DNA of 64,000 bases from the NCBI GenBank assembly GCA_024138025.1, contig JAMXBD010000577.1, positions 682,001 to 746,000 of the forward strand, in the 5' to 3' direction. The position numbers and the translations under genes are program-made. This stretch comes from Combretum micranthum (Eukaryota > Streptophyta > Magnoliopsida > Myrtales > Combretaceae). The notes beneath the pieces are model-generated. The model saw only the letters and a program-made list of their open reading frames with translations, was not told the DNA's origin and ran no database searches. Positions 36,721 to 47,484 of this stretch are shown here, in pieces. Position 1 is the stretch's first letter. The number at the start of each line of letters is the position of its first letter.

Positions 36721-38326
36721 CTATCTTTCCTCTCTCTCTCCTCATTCTTTCACTTCCCAAAATTTACAAAGTGTAAAAAGCTCTCTTTCTCTCCCCATTT
36801 TCCCCTTTGGCCGAAACTCTCCTTAGCCCCCACACACATATAACTTCCATTTCTTCATTCCATCTCCTATTTTACTTCAAGTAAGTAAGCTTTTACCTCC
36901 TTCCACCTTAGATCTTTGTTATGGCTAAGTGATTTTGGATATTTCCAACCAAGGACCCCATGCTTTTGCTGGTCAAGGAAAGATCAAAACAAGAATACCG
37001 AACCATTACAAAGTAGATCTACCTTTTAAAGAAGCTTTCATGCCAAAAGCTTTATGTTCTCCAATCAAAAAGTTTTAAAAAAGATCTTTTAAAAATATAG
37101 TTTTTATGTTTTCAAAACTCATTTAAGTATGATATAGATCTATCTTTTACTACTCATGATCATGTAGGCATTTAAGGTTTCATTTCTATTTTGTGTTTAT
37201 GTGCATTAATAGTCTTTAATGCTTTTGTCTTTAGTAAATCACCTTCCTAGTATGTAGATCTATGGTTAGATAAGTTAATAAAGTCAAAAAGGAAAACACT
37301 TTTCAAAATATGAACTTGTGTAAATTCGGATCACTTTGAAAACCTAGGTAAAAACACTTTTATCAACTTCTAAACATGTATTTTACAAGAGAAATGAAGC
37401 CTATGGGTAATAGATAATGTTTAGTAGTATTTTTCATGAGTCTAAATGAGTTTTTCTAAAGAAAATGTTGGAAACAAGAAATGAAGTCCATAGAAGTTTT
37501 GACTAAAAGTCATGTAGAAAATTCGTAATAATGGATGTAGGGTTAGAAAACACTATTTTTCCAACTTCAAAAATGGTATTTTCTTAAATAAATGAAGTCC
37601 TTAGGATATAGGTATAATAAATACTTAAAGTTTTGAGTAAAAATATTTTTCTCAAAGGAATCAACTTGAAATGGAATTTTCTAAATTCGGATTTTTGGAA
37701 ACCCATAGTAAAAGACCCACTTAAAAGTTTATAAATGAATTTTATTAAAGAAATAAAGGCCTTAGGATATAACTAATATAAGGGTCAAAATTTCTTTAAA
37801 CAAAGTGGAGTTTTTCTAAAGAAAATCCTTGTAAAATGTAGATGTGGTCAAGTGTAGTAAATTCACTTACTAAACATTGGTATGAAATGGTTTCTAAGAA
37901 AGTTTATTTTCAAATTCTTTAAATCTAAAAAGTTATAAGAACATAGACTCTTAAGTTCACATCATGACATTCATGATAGGGAAAATCATTACCATTGCAT
38001 TTAGTTTCATTTTACACTTAGGAATCTCAAGTGCATTCATGAAAACCGCATTTTCGGAATTTATGTTACCGCTGTACAGATCTGATCCTCGTTTCCGAGG
38101 CTTAGATATTTTCAAAACTTGATTTAAACTTCGTATTTAGAAAGCTCTTCCGAAGTAGATAGAAATCGATATAAAATTTGCGAGATTCCGAGTTAAAATG
38201 ACCAAGTTATGGCCGTTTTAAGTTGGAATTCCCGCTTAGGACGCGAATTACGAATTTGATAAGTTCGTATGAAGTCGTTGGATTAGTTTGAGTTGAAATA
38301 CTGATTAGAGTATTTCTTCCTTTTTA

Positions 38327-38374
38327 GGTTATCCCGAGTTCGACGATTCCCTACCACCGGATTATTATTACTAG
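38327..38374 (+). other. LTR peptide exon, copy in S4
   Basis: CCTTTTTAG acceptor-like site, then GYPEFDDSLPPDYYY and TAG, then CCAATGGCTGA|GTGAGT. Confidence 0.65.
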
Positions 38375-38886
38375 AAGACCGGTGATCCAATGGCTGAGTG
38401 AGTTTTCTCCTTGTTTTGTTACCTTGATTGTGCTTGTAATTAGTCGCATTAGAATTTTAGGAACAAGATAAAAATCGATGTGAATGGGGATGGGATATAT
38501 GATGAGACTGTGATGAATGTATGCCAAGGAATACTAAAGCATATCGAAACCACGATTTGATTGGATAACTGCATGATTCATATTATTTATGTGTATGATA
38601 TTGCCTGGTCACTCTAAAGAATGTATAAATATTTTGACCTAAGCAAAAAGTAAATTGATCATGCATCGCATCGGACATATTGCATTTGGTAGCGTGCTAC
38701 TCCTACGCAGGTCGATCGGTATGGTCCGAGGACTCGTTTGTACGAGCCCGGTGCCAGAGCTCATTCTCGGGTACTAAGGCGCATGTGGATGCATCCTTGA
38801 TGAGCCTAGCCGAGTCGAGTGCTAAGAGCCAGGGCTTGGGGACTAGCAGCGGTCGTGTAGACTCAATACCATTCCTAACCCAAGAT

Positions 38887-38933
38887 ACGGAGGGCGTAAA
38901 TCCGTTCTGTGTGTGGGTTCCGGTTACCCATGC
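38887..38933 (+). ncRNA. Conserved LTR double hairpin, S4 copy
   Basis: ACGGA/TCCGT around GGGCGTAAA, then GTGTGGGT/ACCCATGC around TCCGGTT. Confidence 0.65.
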
Positions 38934-40026
38934 ATAATTGCTTGCTCACGTGTTTGTTCATGCATAGCATATGATTGATTAATAACTTGTTTGTTATGGT
39001 ACGGAATTAAGGGAATTCTCACTAAGCTAGTGTAGCTTATACCCCAATAGTTGTTTAAATGAGCAGGTTATTCCAAGAATGCTAAGTGGGGACCAAGATG
39101 GTTGAAGTCGAGAATGACTTCGGGATTCCGGCAAGATATAAGAATGCTTGAAGTTTTTGGCTAAGCTTTACGATTGCCTTGTAATAGTTTTATGTAGTGA
39201 AGTCTTGGGATGAATGTAATTGAAGTTTGATGATTTTGAAGTATAGTGTTTTGTATTTGGAGTATAGTGGATTGTATTTCCTTTACATTGTTACTCAATT
39301 GTATCAACATAAAATGTATCATTCCGATTTGTCTCCTTTATGTGTTAGACGCCTTGTACATAGTATGGAAGCCTTCGCGTGACTGAGGTGGTCATTCTTA
39401 GGCTTTAATATTGTGTACGGCGGACTGCCACGTTTAGGGTACCCTTCGGGGTGACACATAAACTGATGTATAACTCAAGATCTAAACTTCAAATAGATAA
39501 TTGAATCACACCATTGTTCTAATTAGGGATTTCTTAAGCTATTGGAGCCTAAAACAAAAATTGACCTGATGAGTTTAGGAAACACTAATCGTGGGAGATA
39601 AAATTCTAAAAATAATTAATCACGTAAAGTTAAAACTTAAAGTTGTATTGTTTGATAATCCAAGTATTTTGTAAAATCCAATAAAAATATTTTTGCACAA
39701 AAACTCTCAAATATTAGCTAATTTGTACCTGTATAACTTATTAAACTATCCTAAATTAAGATAATTAACTAACTAAGTATTATTATATTATTATATGCTT
39801 GATTTACGGTGTAAATGGTGTAAAATATGTGGCTGAAATTCTGTCATTTATCCTCACTCGAAATCAATCCAAATTAAGTCAATAAAAGTCATGATAAAAT
39901 ACAAACCAATTAGGAGCTCCCAAGTCAGCTAAGGGTATTAAATGCATTAGGATGTGTAATGCAATTTGCATTTTCGATGGAGACATTGTCCTTAGAAGAT
40001 CCCTTTGTAGCTACCTTCTCCTTCAT

Positions 40027-40047
40027 CATCTATATATATATATATAT
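40027..40047 (+). promoter_or_regulatory. TATA-like run, E3 5' LTR
   Basis: TATATATATATATATATATG upstream of the putative first exon; the 3' LTR copy is at 53409-53427. Confidence 0.45.
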
Positions 40048-40296
40048 GTCTTCATAATGAACAAAGAAACAATACTTTAACATACAACCAAACACCATCT
40101 AAAGCTCTCAATTCGTGCTTCCCAACAGCCCATCAAACACAAATAGACCACATACAAACAATACCAAAAACAAAACAACAAAATCTATCAAAACTTTAGC
40201 TTAAGCTCGGATTAAGGAAGAACAATGTAAGACAAATCTGTTTTAAGTTGTTTTAAGTATTGAACTCTAATCTAAATAACTTTTTCATTAATTTAG

Positions 40297-40350
40297 GATC
40301 GAAACAAACTCTGGAATTAAGTTCAAAACGTTCACTTCAGCTCCAACGAG
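40297..40350 (+). other. Putative LTR exon 2, E3 5' LTR
   Basis: 54 bases between AATTTAG|G and ACGAG|GTAAAA. In phase with the peptide exon it is open for 17 codons ending RSLQLQR. In the 3' LTR copy the acceptor AG is mutated to TG (53676), though the frame remains open. Confidence 0.5.
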
Positions 40351-40555
40351 GTAAAAATTCGAAAACCATAGTTGTACCTTTCTAAAATTCGAAAATTTAA
40401 GATTTCATACTTGTAGATGCGTTATGAGTTGATGTACGTATATATACATGATATAGAAACACTTAGGAATGGTTTAGGAATGCTTTTGACGTAGAAAATT
40501 CAAGAAATATGAATTGTTTCATCGAGGAAGATGATGAACAGTGCTAACTCTGTCC

Positions 40556-40845
40556 ATAAGCTGGCAGTGTAAACGTCCAAATCCAGCGGCTTACAAGGAT
40601 AGGCCGGTGGTGTAGAGACGGCTTATTCTAGAACAGAAGTTACGTAAAACTTATTTTCACGTTACATAAACGAATGCTGGCTATCTGGGATTTTACGCTG
40701 GCGGCGTATAGTCCGGCGTACTTGAGAACGCTGGCAGCCTACAAGCCAGTTCACCCAATATGAAATTTTATTTAAAACAAAAGAACACCGGCACTTGGGT
40801 TTCAATGCCGGCAGCATTTCAGCCGGCGTACACCCGCGTTTCTTC
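40556..40845 (+). repeat. GC-rich repeat cluster, E3 5' LTR
   Basis: Homologue of the E2 cluster, with many CG steps changed to TG or CA (for example GCTGGC for GCCGGC), consistent with decay of methylated cytosines. Confidence 0.55.
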
Positions 40846-41905
40846 TGTGGGAAGTTTGTATACATGAACAGAATATAATTATATAGATATACAATAAATA
40901 CTACTAAATATATTATATATATGTCAACATAGAATTTATTAAGTAGATAACTAAATACAAACATTTAGAATAAATTTAAGTAATATTTGATAAGTCTTGT
41001 AACCTTAAAATTAGAGAAAAATGTTAAGTGTTAATAACAACTATAAATAATCAAATATTTGTTCTTTGCAAATAAAATAGGTAAGAATGGAAATTGAAAT
41101 AAGCTAAATTTACAAATAATGTGACTTCTAAAAATGACAAAATAGTGATACAAAATAAATTAGGAGAAACACGACGACACTAAATAATAATAAACAAATA
41201 TGATTTACTATATTGAGTCAGGTATAGAATAACATAAAATTAGTATTAATCACTACAAAACTTGATAAATATCAGTTTAGGACACTAGACATGTATAGGA
41301 ATTTAGCTATATGGTCTATATTATATTGATAAATACTTTATTCATATCAATAGGTGACTTTGATACCATAGAAGATGTCACGCCCCGAAGGGTACCCTAA
41401 ACGTGGCAGTCTGCCGTACACAATATTAAAGCCTAAGAATGACCACCTCAGTCACGCGAAGGCTTCCATACTATGTACAAGGCGTCTAACACATAGAGGA
41501 GACACATCGGAATGATACGTTTTATGTTGATACAATTGAGTAAACAATGTAAAGGAAATACAATCCACTATACTCCAAATACAAAACACTATACTTCAAA
41601 ATATAAATCATCAAACTTCAATTACATTTATCCAAGACCTCACTACTAAAACTATTACAAGGCAAAACGTAAGGCTTAGCCAAAAACTTCAAGCATTCTC
41701 ATATCTTGCCGGAAACCCAAAGTCATTCTCGACTTCAACCATCTCGGTCCCCACTTAGCATTTCTTGGAATAACCTGCTCATTTAAACAACTATTGGGGT
41801 ATAAGCTACACTAGCTTAGTGAGAATTCCTTAATTCGTATCATAACAAACAAGCTATTAATCAATCATATGCTATGCATGAACAAGCACGTGAGCAAGCA
41901 ATTAC

Positions 41906-41949
41906 GCATAGGTATCCGGAACCCACACAGAACGGATTTACGCCCTCGT
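41906..41949 (-). ncRNA. Conserved LTR double hairpin, S5 copy
   Basis: Minus strand: ACGA/TCCGT around GGGCGTAAA with one bulge, then GTGTGGGT/ACCTATGC (G-U pairs) around TCCGGAT. Confidence 0.55.
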
Positions 41950-42456
41950 ATCTTGGGTTAGGTATGGTATTGAGTCTACACGACCGTATCTAGTCCCCAA
42001 GCCCTCAGTTCTTAGCACTCGACTCGGCTAGGCTCATCCAAGGATGCACATGCGCCTTAGTACCCTGAATGAGCTTTGGCACCGGGCTCGTTATCCAAAT
42101 GAGGCAACAACGGACCATACCGATCGACCTGCGTAGGAGTAGCATGCTACCAAATGCATATGTCCGATGTGATGCATGATCAATTTACTTTTTTGCTTAG
42201 GTCAAAATATTTATACATTCTTTAGAGTGACCAGGTAATATCATACACATAAATAATGTGAACCATGCAGTTATCCAATCAAATCGTGGTTTCGATATGC
42301 TTTAGTATTCCTTGGTACATTCATCACAGTCTCATATTATCCCATCCCCATTCATATCTTTTTATCTTGTTTAAAATTCTAATGCGACTAATTACAAGCA
42401 CAATCAAGGTAACAAAACAAGGAGAAAACTCACTCGGCCATTGGATCACCGGTCTT

Positions 42457-42504
42457 CTAGTAATAATAATCCGGTGGTAGGAAATCGTCGAACTCGGGAT
42501 TACC
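42457..42504 (-). other. LTR peptide exon, copy in S5
   Basis: Minus-strand GNPEFDDFLPPDYYY then TAG; CCTTTTTAG before, CCAATGGCCGA|GTGAGT after. Confidence 0.65.
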
Positions 42505-44132
42505 TAAAAAGGAAGAAATACTCTAATAAGTATTTCAACTCAAACATCCAACGACTTCATACGAACTTATCAAATTCGTAATTCGCGTACTAAGCGGGAA
42601 TTCCAACTTAAAACGGCTATACTTGGTCATTTTAACTCGGAATCTCGCAAATTTTATATTGATTTCTATCTACTTCGGAAGAGTTTTCTAAATATGAAGT
42701 TTAAATCAAGTTTTGAAAATATCTAAGCCTCAGAAATGAGGGATCAGATCTGTACAGCGGTAACATAGATTCCAAAATGCGGTTTTCATGAATGCACTTG
42801 AGATTCCTAAGTGTAAAATGAAACTAAATGCAATGGTAATGATTTTCCCTATCATGAATGTCATGATATGAACTCTAATGACTAAGTTCTTATAGTTCTT
42901 TAGGTTTAAAGAATTTACATAAACTTTTCTTAGAAAACCATTTCATATTAATGTTTAACAGTGAGTTTACTACACTTAGTCACACCTACATATTACAAGG
43001 ATTTTCTTTTATGAAAACTCTATTTTGCTTAAAGAATTTTGACCCTCATATTAGTTATATCCTAAGGTTTATTTCTTAAATAAAATCTTCATTTATAACT
43101 TTCAAGTGGGTCCTTTACTAGGGGGTTTCCAAAAATCCGAATTTAGTAAAGTCCATTTTCAAGTTGATTTCTTTAGGAAAAATGTATTCTATACTTAAAA
43201 CTTTAAGTGTTTATTATACCTTTATCCTAAGGACTCTATTTATTTAAGAAAATCATTTTTGAAGTTGGAAAAATAGTGTTTTCTAGCCATCTATCCATTA
43301 TTACGAATTTAGTTGTTAAGACTTTTAACTCTAAATTTCTTTTAGACTTCATCTCGTTTTCACTATTTTCCTTAATAAAACACATTTAGATCCATGAAAA
43401 ATATTGCTAAACATTATCTATTACCTATAGGCTCCATTTCTCTGAAAATATATGTTTAGAAGTTGATAAAGTGTTTTTGACCTAGGTTTACAAAGTCATG
43501 CGAATTTACACAAGTCCATTTCTTGAAAAGTGTTTCCTTTTTGACTTTATTAACTCATGTACCTATAGATCTATATGCTAGGAAGGTTATTTACTAAAGA
43601 CAAAAGCATTAAAAGACTATTATGCACATAAACAAAAATAAGATGAGATCTTAAATGCCTACATGAATATGAGTAGTAAAATGGTAGATCACTATATCAA
43701 GTGCTTAAATAGGTTTTGAAAACACAAAAACTATATTTTTATAAAGATCTTTTGTTCAAAATACTTTTTGATGAAACTCATAAAGCTTTTGGATGAAAGC
43801 TCCTTTAAATACAAGATCTACTTTGTGATGGTTTGGTATTCTTTTTTTGATATTTCCTTGTCCTATCAAGAGATCATGGGGACATATAGTTGGAAATATC
43901 CAAGAATGACCTAGCCATTAAAGGATTTATGAGTAGAAGGAGTAAAAGTTCTTTTACATAGAGTAAAATAGGAGATAAAAGAGAGGGAAACAAGTTGAGT
44001 GTGAGTGTGGGGGGGAAGGCCATGGAGGTCTCGGCCAAAGGGAGAAAGGGGAGTGGAGAGGAGAGAAAAAGAGTGTTTTACCTTTTAGAAAGTTTGAAAA
44101 GTGAAGAATGAAGTGAGAGAGAGAAAAAGTAG

Positions 44133-44140
44133 CTTATATA
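44133..44140 (-). promoter_or_regulatory. LTR TATA box, S5
   Basis: Minus-strand TATATAAG followed by CT-rich leader (TTTTTCTCTCTCTC); same position as in S4. Confidence 0.6.
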
Positions 44141-46121
44141 TTAAATGGAATTAGGTTAAATGGAGAAAGAAAAATTGCAAATTGGAGCATGGAGGGGGGC
44201 CATTTTCGCCGGTCACTATTCATCAAGGGGGAGGAAGTTTGATTTTCAAAATTTTTGTTTTGATTGATTTAACTTGATGTTTGACTTGTCATAACTTGTA
44301 AGGAAAGTTAAGGGACAAAAGTTATGGAGAAAATGAATTGATTTGAGTGATGGTAAGGGTTGAATTTGTAGAGTGTGCTAATAGGTAGACTAGGTGGTAC
44401 TTTGTGAATAGTGAGGAATAGTTGACAAGACAATTTAATTTCCGGTAGTAAGAAATACGAATAAAAAGGCTATAACTGTATTTTTCATAAACCGGAAAAT
44501 TATGAAAATATATTTTTGAAATCCTTATTTTATTTCGATTCAAATGAGTACTCATAAGTAAATTTTTGAAATTCTAGTTCCGGGGCACGCTTTTCTATAA
44601 TGGGTCTCGGGATGACCCGGAATTGAAATTTTCTTAAAATCTGATCTTTTCTTGTTTGAAATATAATCAAGAACTATATTCAAAATTAATTTTTTATAAA
44701 AGCTTATTGGAAACCGAGGAAAAGCCGGAATAGGGTTTCTAAGTCTTTCTCACAAAGCTTGAACTAAACCGGTTTAGGGTTTCATTTTCCGGTTTCGAAG
44801 TTTACTTGATTACTAGGAAACCCGGGTATACATTATAAAAAAAATATATAATAAAATTGTGTAATGAAATAAAATGAATAGTGCAAAAGACTAATCAATT
44901 ACCGGTAGAAATGAAAATACATAAAAAGGTTATAATGTAACTTTTATAACCCGAAAAATTATATAACTGATATATTTAGAAATCTCGTGGAATTACGAGT
45001 CTAACGGTACTAATGGTATATTTTTTATATCAAGCCCGGGATACACTTTTCGAAGTCTGTATCCGAACGGGTTCAAAATAGGTAAAAATTTACCAATCTT
45101 ATGTTTTTAAATAAACTTATATTACTACGAGCTATTCTACATATTTAAACTACCTTTCGGCCTCTAGAGTTAGGGGCGCTAGATTGCGGACTTACACTAT
45201 TGTATTCGGTTAGGGTTTCCGGATGATTTTCCGGTTTAGACCTTTGCCAAATTGGAAACTGAGATTTTCTTTTATACAACGTATTTAGTTTGAGAAATTT
45301 ATTTTAAATTTTATTTTTATAAGTACTTAATATCTCTTACTGCTTTCAGAAATCTGAATTGAATTATTATATCCGGAGTTATATCGGTAATGGTTACCAG
45401 ATATGATTTTCTTGAGTTTGAGTCAAATATCGATTTTGGAATGATTTTGGGGAAATCTTGATTTTTATAATTTTGCTTTTGAAAAAGGATCTTCATAGTG
45501 TTTTGTTTTCGAATTTATTTTTGCTTCGATTTAAGGTTTTATGAACAATTGGTTAACTTAAGGATTATCTAATTTGTTATTTTGTTTCTTGAATTCTTCC
45601 TTCTTAAGATTACGAGATTTCAATTTCTAACTCGTTCTATGATTCTTGAGAGTTTGATTTGATCGTTAGGGCTTTATTGTGATTTCCGTCTCTTAGGATT
45701 ATTAGTCTGGTCGTTTGGGGAATTTCCAAAGTCTATATTTTATTATTGGCAGATAAAGTTTTCTTAATCGTGCCAAAGCCTAATTATGGAATTGGCCTTT
45801 GGTGATTTCCTAATCCTTCAAATTGTCATGTTATGGATTAACTTGCTTTTTAGCAAATTATCACTGTGTTTTATTTTTATCCCGATTTTTATGAATTATA
45901 GATTAGGTAAGCAGTTTATCTTACGTAATGGTTTTTTGGACTTAAGGACTTTTGTAGTCCTTATTTTATTTTTAGATTTTCTCAAGACTAATGAATTCTT
46001 ACTTTCGTTTATATTTCAGGACTCGTTCAAAGTTCGGATTTAATTTGGAGTGATTTTTAGGGTTTATTTTCGAAGTTCATCGTAGAATTATTTACTGAAA
46101 TTTTCCGGGGCTTACAGAAGA

Positions 46122-47290
46122 TCTTCCAACAGATTATTACGATTAAGTCACCATGAACAGGTGAGTAATTCAGTCATATTATATTGTTTGTACTTGCAAA
46201 TAGCTGAAGATGTAATGCAAAGACAGTAATAATAAAATAAATGTTGTGACGGAAAATGTGTTGTGATATGATTGTATGATTGTTAATCTACCATTACAAA
46301 AGTGATAATACAATGATTTGATATTGTGAAGTAATATGATGATGATTGTGTGTAATGTATGATCACCGTGAAATTGAATAAGAACTATTGACTTATTAAA
46401 ATAATCTGTCCATACATTGCACGTACTGCATTATTGCATATATAAACGGGTGACAGCCTACTACGTATTAATATTTCGGTTCTCTGTTAACGCTTGGTTT
46501 TTCTAAAGTATTGGTTCTTCCAAGGTTTTCTTTGTTCCTTGGTTCTACGGGAACTATGTGGTAATGAAGAACGCCGCCCATAGTATCCCTTTGAAATGAT
46601 TAATACTTAGGGAGTTTCTAAGGATAGATACAGGAAATGGTCAGTTAATACTATTATAATTAAAGTGATAACCTTAAAAACGAGAAATCTTTGATTTTCC
46701 TGTATACTTAGTCTCTCCTGGGTAGGTGGGTCATAAAGTAAATGTTAGTCAACCCTAAAAAGAGGGCGTAAATCTTTTTCCTGTGTGGATTCTAGATCAT
46801 CCAAGCTTGTATCTGAGCATATAATTGAGTGATTACATTACATATGATTTGTTAATAATTGTTTGGTTGTGTAATATGTCTGGTTATTCACTAAGTCATG
46901 GTTTCGCTCATACTCCAACAACCTTTTTAGGTTTACACTTCGACCCTAGTTAGTCACTTCCAAGAACATGGCTCCGGTAAAGGCTTAAGAACTGGAAGCC
47001 TATGGATCTACTTGAGATTTATGGTTATGTTTTCTTAGAATAGATTAACTAGTGCTATTTTATTAGTTATGAACTACAAGAAGACTACAGGTTTGTAATA
47101 GTTCTGTGATACTTTATGATTAAGATAGCAGTTATTTACTAATTTATTTTTATATGTATTTATCATTTCTTATCAAAGCAACTAAAAGATCCTAGTATTT
47201 TGGAAAACATGTCACTCTTTGAAGGTAATGTAGTGACAGTATTCAAGTGTGACTTGTCTACTCCTACTAGGATACCCTCGGGGCGTGACA
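46122..47290 (+). mobile_element. E3 5' LTR, segment 3
   Basis: Completes the LTR after S5: end of the peptide exon, ATGAACAG|GTGAGT donor, double hairpin (46757-46806), TTTTTTAG|G acceptor-like site near 46929, and terminus CCCTCGGGGCGTGACA. Confidence 0.92.
46757..46806 (+). ncRNA. Conserved LTR double hairpin, E3 5' LTR copy
   Basis: AAAAAGA/TCTTTTT around GGGCGTAAA, then a GTGTGGAT/ATCCAAGC stem (one mismatch) around TCTAGATC. Confidence 0.6.
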
Positions 47291-47299
47291 GATTTTGGT

Positions 47300-47311
47300 T
47301 GGTATCAGAGC
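47300..47311 (+). other. E3 primer binding site (initiator tRNA-Met)
   Basis: TGGTATCAGAGC, exact, 9 bases after the LTR. Confidence 0.95.
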
Positions 47312-47484
47312 ATGGTTGCTAGTATAAGAAAATATGTGAAAGAATTACATTGGTGAATGTAGTAAGTTTAGATCTAATTAACACCTCTAGTAATAGTTGG
47401 GTAGTTATGGGTAAAGTTGAATTGCACAATTTGGAATAAAATATGTGTGATTATTATTAATCATGCAAATTTTGTTGTGTGCAG

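Larger units (their letters stand above)
34748..39456 (+). mobile_element. S4: chimeric solo LTR (4.7 kb)
   Basis: Starts TGTAAGCCCCGG and ends ...CTTCGGGGTGACA, with duplication CATAA at 34743-34747 and 39457-39461. Two parts: 34748-36030 is the S2-type 5' segment; from 36031 (TATACCCTGGGTTTCC) to the end the sequence aligns with S1 and S6 from their very first base. Promoter blocks are therefore present twice (near 35800-35950 and 36270-36440). TATA at 36713-36720, leader and CAA|GTAAGTAAG donor near 36878, peptide exon at 38327-38374, double hairpin at 38887-38933. Confidence 0.92.
39462..41375 (+). mobile_element. E3 5' LTR, segment 2
   Basis: Matches 52830-54766. Contains a TATA-like TATATATATA at 40027-40047, exon 1 ending near 40226 (AACAAT|GTAAG), exon 2 (40297-40350), the GC-rich cluster (40556-40845), and the first 23 bases of the peptide frame (41353-41375), where S5 is inserted. 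Confidence 0.9.
41376..46116 (-). mobile_element. S5: chimeric solo LTR (4.74 kb)
   Basis: Minus strand from TGTAAGCCCCGG (46116) to ...CTTCGGGGCGTGACA (41376), flanked by GAAGA at 41371-41375 and 46117-46121. Like S4, it has a 5' segment of 1284 bases (46116-44833) joined to a 3457-base unit starting TATACCCGGGTTTCC (44832) that matches S1/S6 from their first base. TATA at 44133-44140, ATG in a leader near 44024, peptide exon at 42457-42504, double hairpin at 41906-41949. Confidence 0.93.
41353..46146 (+). other. LTR peptide exon, E3 5' LTR, split by S5
   Basis: The frame lies at 41353-41375 and 46122-46146, with S5 between. It reads GDFDTIEDLPTDYYD then TAA, with AATAG before and ACCATGAACAG|GTGAGT after. 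S5 entered after the codon for Ile/Glu (target GAAGA). Confidence 0.6.

Noticed and set aside
20047..47311. tRNA-like GCTCTGATACCA / TGGTATCAGAGC sequences
   Set aside because: Only the 12-base primer site is present; no cloverleaf surrounds it, so no tRNA gene is called.
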